This document shows, piece by piece, positions 55,870-64,000 of a DNA stretch of 64,000 nt. The notes beneath the pieces are model-generated. The model was not told the DNA's origin and made no database searches. It worked only from the letters and a program-made list of their open reading frames with translations. The position numbers and the translations under genes were made by a program. Source of the stretch: Ilex aquifolium (lineage: Eukaryota > Streptophyta > Magnoliopsida > Aquifoliales > Aquifoliaceae); contig OX637394.1 of the NCBI GenBank assembly GCA_951799425.1, positions 14,338,001-14,402,000 of the forward strand, given 5' to 3'. Within the stretch, counting starts at the first letter, position 1; each line of letters begins with the position of its first letter.

Positions 55870-57741
55870 TTCTAGGTCCCGGGAGTTGTTAGTTTTTTTT
55901 TGTCATTAAAAAGAATGTTTGTTTGTTGGAGATCAAAGCCTATTATATATGGTAGATTTTTGTCTAGGCTTGATTTCTTTATCTTTTGAAATATGCAATG
56001 TATGAAATTTTAATATATTATGAAATGCTTATTTTGTTCCAGTGTGTTATTAAATATCGAAATAACATTTTTATGCATAAATTGACACTACAATATGAAA
56101 ATAATTCACTTAGCTTTAAATTTGTAGTTGTTTAAGTATCACATATAACTTTATTCTATATTTGTGTATCTCATATCATGTTCTTATAAAAACTCACTAT
56201 TTATGCACTTTAGAATTTACCAAGTTAAAAATTTGTTAGGTATTTTACCTTGAGAACTTCAAACATATAATGGAGATGCATAAAAACCTTGGTGAGTTTT
56301 GATACAATTTTTTTGGGAGGGTTATTTACATTTACTCAATAAAGAATATTTTTATTCAGCTAATCTCCTTCAATAGTCTCATTATTTTTGTTTTGGTCAG
56401 CACCGATATTGTGAATGATTGCTTGATTTTGAATTATTTGCATGGGAAGTGTGTTATCAAAAGCTCTTGAGATATGATTTTAGGCCATCTTTGATATTAT
56501 TTGAGTCTGAGCCATAATCTTTGATTATTATTATCCTTATAAGCCGTGATTGAGCATTTGAAGCAAAATTTTATTTTTTATACCCAACATATAATAACCA
56601 AGCTAATGAAAAATAATATCTTTTACCCTTGGTTATCCCGAGATTGAGTTTTTATTGTTTATGTAATTTGACAGATGTTGGTTGAAAAAAAGATGATAAA
56701 AAAAAAAAAAAGATTTTGCATACTTGTGAATATCTGCATTAGATGCTTTGCTGAAAAAAAAAAAAAAAAAGAAGTATATACATTCAATTGTCTTGCTGTA
56801 GAAAAAAAAAAAGTTGAAAAAAAAAGAGAAAAATAGCAAGCATGGTTTTGAAAAAATATGAGCAAGTGTTGTAAATTGTGCTTCTAAAGGGTGAAGAGTG
56901 AAAGGTTATGGAAAAAGTTTGGTTGTGTAATGTATATGTTCTCTTGGGGATAATCTTTTGAATTCTTGAATATCCTTCGTTTCAAAACCCTAATCCTAAG
57001 GCCCAATTACAACCTTAAACAAAGACCTATCTGATATCAAGAGAGTATTGATGGATACATGACTTGTGTGAATAAGGAAGAGGATGGTGATTATTTGTTT
57101 ATTGTGTGTTGATTTCCTTTCATGAGACTATGTCAAATCATTTTCTTCTAGATGACAGTTATTTAAATTGAACATGTCAACATTATTTTGTTTTGATTTA
57201 AATATCTTCTTCTCACATGTGATATTTCAGGGAATAATCACTATAATCTGAGAGAATCTTTTATGAGTGAATTATCTAGTAAGATTTGGCATTGAGACGA
57301 ATAGTTGACAGTTGTAGAGGTGATTACCAGATAGGTTATTGACTTGGTATAGTTAATTCACACTACATACGATTTTATATGGAAACATAATAAGTGCATA
57401 CATTTATATAGCGTAGAGTTATAAATTTTACTTTGCATGTGCTTATTAAAAATGCTTGCAGCTTAGAATTTTTATATTGTGGTAGCAATTTGCATTATGA
57501 AATTATTATTTAGATATTTGATCACAGGGTGATGTTTGTGGGTATCATCTCTGGAAACCCTCACGAGACTATAATCTTCCACTAGGTGGAACCTAGGGGT
57601 TTAAAGGCTTGTTGCATAGGCTAAATGCAATCATGAATCCTATGAAAGTGGTTCTGTTTTTGTTAGTGGTTCTGTTTTTGTTAGTGGTTTTGTTTTATTT
57701 TTGTTTACCTTACTAGGGACTAGCAAGGTTTGGGTTGGGGT
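55870..57741 (+). mobile_element. Long noncoding 3' region of the Athila element
   Basis: AT-rich, with A runs at 56697-56711, 56754-56770 and 56801-56825 and no coding signal. Athila elements typically have such a region between the extra ORF and the polypurine tract. Confidence 0.65.
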
Positions 57742-58916
57742 TGTGATTATGGTCTCATAATGTAATTATTTGATGAAAATGCTAATTATTTGGTTGGAAA
57801 AAGTTGATAAATGTGATAATTTATTAAAGAATTGATGCTATGTTAGTAATGGAAGAAGTGTGTTTATTTTGCTGGGAAATGCTTAAAATTGGAAGAAATA
57901 AAGTGAAAGGAGAAAAGTAGCTGAAGATGAGCTTACTGGAAGGCGCATCCGAACAATGGAATGCCTTGCGTCTGGATGGAAGTGATATAAGGTGAAGGCT
58001 GAAGAGTTGAAACACTGGAAAGTGTGCCCAGACGGCTAAGAACACGCGTCCGGACGCGTGTCGCCAGAATGCCAATGCCAGTAGCAGAGTTTAATGTTAA
58101 TTGGATCTTTTCCCAAATAATGCTATATATAGGAGAGGATGGTTGTGTAGAAGAGACCTTTTTGGTTGTAGTGTTTATTTTTATTTATTTTTCCTTTGGT
58201 TTTAGTTTCATCATGTCTGGCTAAGAGGTTTTTATCTAGGGTTAGGGGAGAACCTCTCAATGAAGTACATTAATGTTATTGACTTATGAGCTTAATGGTA
58301 TGTGATATTTTGTTAATTTTAACTTTTGATTCTTAGAAAAAATTTTGCTCTGTAAAAATTCTTGAGTCATTGTGTTTTATACTTTGATTACTTGAATTTC
58401 CCTGCGAGACAAATAATTAGTTATTCCATGCTTAAGTTAATTACAATTTATTTCACATAATAATATAATTGGAGGATTATTTGGGTAAATTATGAATTTG
58501 ATTGTTAGGAGAGTTTGATTTATTGTAGGCTCGGGGCACAGTAAATACTTATGACCGGCGACCAGTTCATTGATTTTCCTGGATAACTTTCGGTTATAAA
58601 CAAATGTGTTTTCTTGTTCTTGTTGCTAAATTTGATGACTTGAGTCAATTGACACTTGATTCTTGTCTAAGTTTGAAAACTAAGTCTTTAATCATTATTG
58701 TATGGATTTGAGGGTGTACCTGATGCTCTAGTATTTTTCATATTGTTTTAATCATTTAATTAGTTTTATCAATTCAAATATTCTTTTGAAGCAAAACATC
58801 TTCACAAGTTTGTTACATAATTTAGTGTGGTTTCTGCTGTTTTCACAATTCCCTGAGGGTTCGACCTCGGTCTTCCGAGTCTATATTACATTGCACAACC
58901 TGCGCTTGGGTGATCA
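57742..58916 (+). repeat. 3' LTR of the Athila-like element
   Basis: Begins TGTGATTATGG after the polypurine tract and ends about TGGGTGATCA. It has TATATATAG at 58124-58132 and, upstream of it, four variants of the CGTCCGGACG palindrome (57944, 57967, 58023 and a perfect ACGCGTCCGGACGCGT at 58044-58059). The stretch GGGTTCGACCTCGGTCTTCC near its end is typical of Athila LTRs. Confidence 0.72.
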
Positions 58917-58919
58917 ATT

Positions 58920-61080
58920 CTAAAGTTGTCCTCCCGCAAGCCCTCCAGAGATCGTATGAATTTCTCTTAGAGGCTGTTGGTGCTCTCTCTCACCTTGGTT
59001 GCGATTAGGTGGTGGGGCGTAACATCAGTCTGCCATATACTGTCACAATTGGCCACGTTGTATAAGGTCCTCAATCTGTTTTTTGAGTTCAAAGCAGTCG
59101 TCAATGTCGTAGCCATGGTCGTGATAGAAGTGGCAGTACTTGTTCAGGTTTCTACGATTCGGGGCAGATTTCATCTTTGCTAGCTAGTTCACTGCAGGGT
59201 CGTCCTGAATTTGGAGCAGAATATGTTCAATTGAGGCGTTGAGCAGCGTGAAGGCCTATCGTTCCCTCTGAGGCGCAGGGTCGAGGCGGTTTTTCGCTGA
59301 CACCCTCTCTGTCTTGCCCCTTTTGTTTTTGGTCTATTTCTTGTCTTCACGTGGCTCTTTTCTCTTCTCCCCTCCATGTGAGGACTCACCTCGTCTAACT
59401 TTGTGACGTCCTCGACATTCATGTATTTCTGGACTTTTGACAGTAATTATAGCATGTTTTTTGGTGGGCGCTTCAAAACAGAAAACAAAAAACTGGATGA
59501 GCGCAAGCCACTTATGAAGGCAGTCATGGTGACTTTGTCATCTGACTCTTCAATTTAGAGGACCTCCTCATTAAAACAAGTAAGGTAACTCCTTACACTT
59601 TCGTCTTGCTTAATGCTAAGCAAGTGGGTAAACGGCTTCTGGTGTCGGTGTCCCCCTCTGAAGTGGGAGACGAAGGATTTGCTTAGTTCAGTAAAAGTAT
59701 TTATGGACGCTGGTCTGAGTTTCACGAACTACTGGCATGCAGACCATTGAGGGTGGTCGGGAAAGCCTTGCATATAATCTCGTCTACTATGTTATGTAGT
59801 TGTATAAAGGATTTATAGGTATCAAGGTGGTCTAGTGGATCTTTCGAGCCATCAAAAACTTCCATAGTTTGGATTTTGAACTTTGGTGGAAGGGGGTAGT
59901 TGGCCACATTAGCTACGAATGATGTATCAGTACGCCTCATAAGGTGCTTGAATGTTTCCGGTTCTCTCGCCTTCATGGCATTGTAGACGTCGCCCAGTTG
60001 GTTTTGTACTTCCTTGATCTTCTCATCCCAGTGGTTGGGGACGCCTTCTGGGTTGTTGAAGTGCCTTTCATGGTCCATGTGTTGGGTTTCCCCATCGTTT
60101 TCTTGGAAGGGAAGGTCTCAGCATAGGAGGATTGAGCGGGTGCACGAGGAGGGGGAGTTGGGGCGTGTTGAGGTGACGCAGCCTACGAGGTGGGGCACCT
60201 TAGCGCGCTAGTCAAGGCACCTGTGGCACTACCCCTCCTGGCTGTTGGGGCCTGACTTCAGGGTGCCCAGCAAGCATCAATTGGAGGATTTATTGGTTTT
60301 GATTTACCAACAACTGCATAGTCTCCAGTAGTCGCGTTTCAGGTTTTGCCGGTGGGGGCGGGACCTCATCATGACATGGTTAATCATCATTTTTCCTTTG
60401 TTGATTCGTGACTCTAGTTGTAATAGCCATAAAAATGAGAATACTATAGGATGAAAACTAAGTCGTTCCCACAAACGGCGTCAAACTGATGATATACAAA
60501 TATGTTTATGCAAAATCAATCGAAGATATGGTGGTGTATGTGATGGGGTATGCTCAACATAGTAAAAGATACAGATTAGGTGGTTCGATCTGAGTGACCT
60601 ACTCCACGGAGAATGGCTACGGTGGATGGAGAATATTATTACTCAAGGTATGTAGAGTGTTGAGATTTGTGGGAAACCCCCATGTACAATCGGAGCTTAC
60701 AATTTATAGGTGAGTAGAATTTCACAAGAGCTCCGAGGGAGCCTTGATTGAGGTGCCATTACGGGGAGCGGGGGTGGTTCCGTGAGGTCGACGTCATCCT
60801 CGTAATGGGCAAGGTGATTAACGATGTGCACCCCGATGACAACGCTCCATGATTTCCTTCCTAAGATGGAGATTCTCATGTGCACTAGCAATAGACTGGT
60901 CTTTCAAGTCGGTGTGCTTGGCCCAATTGAAATTCTGATGAACTTTGTTGGTTTGCATTTGTGACCTGAGCCTAGCCTGGATCTGTGACCCGAACCTGGC
61001 CTGCATCTATAATCTGGGTTTGATATACATCTATGATCTGGACCTGGTCCGGATCAGGCCCATCAATATGTAATGACAAC
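58920..61080 (-). mobile_element. Minus-strand Tat fragment: LTR, primer-binding site, gag, start of pol
   Basis: Reading leftwards: LTR 61080-60487 (ends TGTTGTCATTAC and GTATATCATCA), primer-binding site TTTGACGCCGTTTGTGGG (about 60485-60468), gag blocks (60420-59000; NHWDEKIKEVQNQLGD, FDGSKDPLDHLDTYKSF), and the first residues of the protease region (REIHTISGGLAGG, about 58970-58935). The gag resembles the one at 27854 but is from another, older copy. Sequence stops where the Athila LTR ends, so the 3' portion is lost. It is broken, with several breaks. Confidence 0.85.
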
Positions 61081-62598
61081 ATGATATCACTCTTACAATC
61101 AAATATAGTGTGAGATTGTTTCCAATACCCTATTTATCGATTTTTTTTTTTGGTGAATCACTTGTAATGCATTTTAGTGTGATTTGGTGTATATAAATAG
61201 ATCCAATGAATGATCAGCAAATAAAATAATTTTTTTTTGGAACAAAGCAAATAAAATAATTGGAGAAAAAAATATTAGACGGAATATGAATTTGTGTGTA
61301 CCTAAATGGATTGAATATTTCTTGACATTTTTTATCTAATAAAAACATGACATACTTAATTATTGTTTATTTTAATTTATTATTTTTATGACTAATCTCT
61401 TCCAACAAAACAATATAAAATTTATAGCTAGAAACATTTCCGATATGGTCCCGAAAATTCACTTTTATGTGTTATAAGATTTATAGCTAATTCACTTTTA
61501 TGTGTTATATAAGATTTATAGCTAGAAATATGTTCGCTATGATCCCGAAAAGTCACTAGATGCATATAATACCGCAATCTCTAGATGTGAAGAATCTTAA
61601 AAGATAAAGATGGTCGATTAAGTTAATCTTAATTCATTGGCTAAACTTGAATTATAATACCGTAAGTTTGAGTTTAATCCGAGCTTAAATTCGACCCAAA
61701 TTATTGTTTAAAGTTTGAAACTCGACTGGACTTGAGTTGTATAAGGGGATCTAAATTTGAATTCATTTTGGTCTAAACTATGTTTGAATTCTTGGATTCA
61801 ATTTCAAATTGAATTTCAAGTTCAACACGACTTGAATTCAGATTCAGTCTCTAAATTTTGACACTCGACTCTAGTACTACCTAAATTTTAATTGAATTAC
61901 ATTTTTCCCCCTAGTCCAATACAAATGCTAAACCTAAACTGTAATATCAAATTCTAATCATAACCTTTGCCTGAAAGTACGATGAAACGTAAAATTCGAG
62001 CGCCAAAAAAATTGATCTCATTATATTAAATAACAAATTTTCTTTTCTTTCTTTACTTAATTATATTATTTAAAATTAATTTTTACCCATTATTTTCTTA
62101 AAAAAATAGACATATTTTTCTCAAAATACGTAATCCAACAAAATGTTCCTTACATGTGTACACTATTGTGTATAGACAATGTTTGTAATAAAAATTATAT
62201 TAAATTATAAATTAATCAAATATTAAATGATTGAACATGTGATAAAAATGAGTGATGTGATATTTTTTGGGGAAAAAATATATAGGAGATAAAAATTCAA
62301 GTTATTAAGTGTTTAATTGGATAGATTTTGGATTAGACACAACTTGTATTGGGATTCATTAGCCAAAGTTACAACAGATCGAAAATGTGGCCCTCACGTA
62401 AGTATGGTGGGGTTACCCATAGATAACTATGTGATATTAAGTAATAATTGTAACACACCATCTATGACCTACCGTAGCACATCCTTGTAACTGCTCGATG
62501 TCAAGTTGTGTCCACGTTTACAGACTTAAAGATGAAGCACCCAAATGTACATTTAAAATTGTCAGACATGAATTATATTGTTGCACACACAGGCATAG
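61081..62598. other. AT-rich intergenic DNA with a small direct repeat
   Basis: No gene is seen. A roughly 33-bp tandem duplication (ATTCACTTTTATGTGTTATA) lies at about 61465-61530. Around 61600-61850 there are many GAATTC/TTGAATT words. Confidence 0.6.
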
Positions 62599-64000
62599 TT
62601 TTTTTTTTTTGAAACTACGATCATCATATATTTAATAAGCAATACCAGATACATCATTGTGAAGATGAGATATCAGAAAAGACGGAATCTCATCTTTCCA
62701 CAATATAAAAGTATTACAATTAAAAGCAAATTTGGCTAAACTATGAGCAACTACATTTCCCTTCCTTCTTATCCAAACCGAGGAAAAAGCTGGAAATTTT
62801 GTCTTGAACATATGAACTTGATCAATAAAATTACCCACATCAGATAATGACCCTTGCTCTTGAGAAATAGCTTGAATAATGTATTTAGAGTCCCCCTCCA
62901 GAATGATGCTATTAAAACCCAGATCAGCAGCCAAAGACAGCAGCAAATGCAGCATAAGCCTCTACACAGTCTGCACTTAAGATGCCTTCTATCCTTTGAC
63001 TTAAACCTGCCAAAAAATTCCCATGACAATCCCTAATAACCACTCCCAATCTAGAGCAATTAAAGGAGCTGGAAACAGCCCCATCAAAATTGACCTTGTA
63101 TGTTCCCTCTTGGGGCGGTTTCCATATGGACACTTCCTCATATGCATTTGGTATATTATATCTTCCCCTCAAAGAATGAACAGCATGATAATGATGAATG
63201 TATTCTCTAGAGAATAAAACTATTTCCTCTGGAGATCTGGAACATTGTTCAATCCGAACTTTGTTCCGATTAAACCACATTGCCCATGTAATAACAGCAA
63301 TCAAAACTACCACATTAGATGGAACTTTTTCAGAAATATAAACCAGCCAATCTTGAATATTTAATACACCTTCAGATGGAAAATGAATATCAGCCATACT
63401 CCATACAGCTTTCGCAAAGGGGCATATAACAAATAAATGGAAGGACGATTCGCAAGGGTGACCACATAGAAAACATTCATTGTTAACCATTAATCTTCTC
63501 CTTTGTAAGTTGCACAAAGTAGGTAAAATATCCATAAATAACCTCCATAAGAAATTTTTGATCTTATTAGGAACCTGAAGTGACCAAATAAAAGAGCCCG
63601 GCCAACGATCCATAGCATTACTTGAAGATGCTATATCCATCTGAGGCCGAAAAAGATTTCTCTCCATGGCTAAATGATAAGCACTGCGAACTGAGAAGTT
63701 CCCAGACTTATTAAAATGCCAAATGATTCTATCCGCTGGCAACGTTGGACAAATTGGAATTTTCAGAATACCTTGCACTTCAAAATCCAAGAACCATTGT
63801 TGAAGCAATTGTACATTCCAACTTCTCGAGACATCATCAATAAAATAGCTAACCGATGTATCATCACTGAGATTCGGCATTTGTGTAATAACTCTGAAAG
63901 TATGTGGTCTAGGAATCCATGGATCAAGCTTCACATTGATACTTCTTCCATTTCCCACTCTCCACCTTATACCAGCTTCAACCAATTGACGAGAAGACAA
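62599..64000 (-). mobile_element. LINE, 3' half (zinc-knuckle and RNase H region, poly-A tail)
   Basis: Minus strand, entering from the right edge. The first part (64000-62924) has the linker RWRVGNGRSINVKLDPWI, then the zinc-binding region of plant LINE polyproteins (zf-RVT; FLWRLFMDILPTLCNLQRR, CFLCGHPCESSFH), then RNase H beginning VNFDGAVSSSF with GVVIRDCHGNFLAGL. A one-base frame change near 62950 moves the rest of RNase H (EGDSKYIIQAIS, WIRRKGNVVAHSLAKFA) to the next frame, which ends at 62632. An A-rich tail of 12 bases (62610-62599) marks the 3' end. RT and endonuclease lie outside the window. It belongs to the plant L1 type. The frame change makes this copy inactive. Confidence 0.92.

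Larger units (their letters stand above)
52437..58916 (+). mobile_element. 5'-truncated Athila-like element with env-like ORF and 3' LTR
   Basis: Parts in order: end of RNase H (52439-52640; [12 protein letters not shown]), integrase (52640-54000; zinc-binding [16 protein letters not shown], core DFMGPF and [18 protein letters not shown]-terminal tail EIENPKNGNTFKVDGQRLK), a palindrome-rich spacer with a TATA box (54140-54662), an env-like ORF region (54767-55860), a long AT-rich 3' region (55870-57720), a polypurine tract (GGTTTGGGTTGGGG, 57727-57740) and one LTR (57742-58916). Gag, protease, RT and the 5' LTR are missing. It is broken, with several breaks. The layout with an extra ORF behind integrase is that of Athila. 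Confidence 0.87.

Noticed and set aside
58977-59183. Plus-strand ORF
   Set aside because: It is a shadow of the minus-strand Tat gag (zinc-knuckle region) in the opposite frame.

Overview
The window is nuclear DNA of a flowering plant, probably a woody eudicot. The signs are a CYP716-type cytochrome P450 gene with GT-AG introns, a captured Tubby-like F-box gene, plant Helitrons, and LTR elements of the Athila and Tat lineages of Ty3/gypsy. No species can be named from the sequence. By eye about four fifths of the window is mobile DNA. The only complete host gene I can support is the P450 at 36918-38606.

Left part (1-10373): an Athila-like pol fragment (1-824) is fused to a P450 pseudogene (824-1358). 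An antisense accessory ORF of a Tat element follows (1365-3765), then a 5'-truncated Tat element on the + strand (3800-8555). That element holds the end of integrase, a 27-bp minisatellite, a second antisense ORF facing the first, a polypurine tract and the 3' LTR. After it come AT-rich DNA, about 420 bp of CCA/CCG triplet repeat, and a Helitron 3' terminus (10345-10373).

Middle-left (about 10418-26912): one long decayed autonomous Helitron with Rep (HUH) and PIF1-type helicase pieces and a 3' hairpin plus CTAG end. Two solo LTRs with perfect 5-bp target duplications (18130-20483 and 22399-24696) split it.

Middle (27003-36782): a young gag-only Tat LTR element (27003-32804; LTRs about 1% different; duplication ATACT), then AT-rich DNA, a hairpin MITE, a non-autonomous hAT-type element with 8-bp duplication, and directly beside it a long-TIR element. 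The long-TIR element ends 135 bp before the P450 start codon.

Right part (36918-64000): the P450 gene, then a scrap of a P450 last exon (39187-39290). Next is a minus-strand Athila element (39642-50400) interrupted by a 6.5-kb Helitron (42112-48645) that carries part of a Tubby-like F-box gene. An LTR-like fragment, a TRIM element, a 5'-truncated plus-strand Athila with env-like ORF and LTR (52437-58916), a minus-strand Tat gag fragment with PBS and LTR (58920-61080), AT-rich DNA and the 3' half of a LINE (62599-64000, minus) complete it.

I did not find a new protein-based system. The signals most worth checking are: CG-rich palindrome arrays near TATA boxes in several LTR families, shared between one element's LTR and its internal env-like promoter; Helitron gene capture with a decoy terminator; the antisense ORF of the Tat elements; and a P450 whose upstream region is almost entirely transposon DNA.
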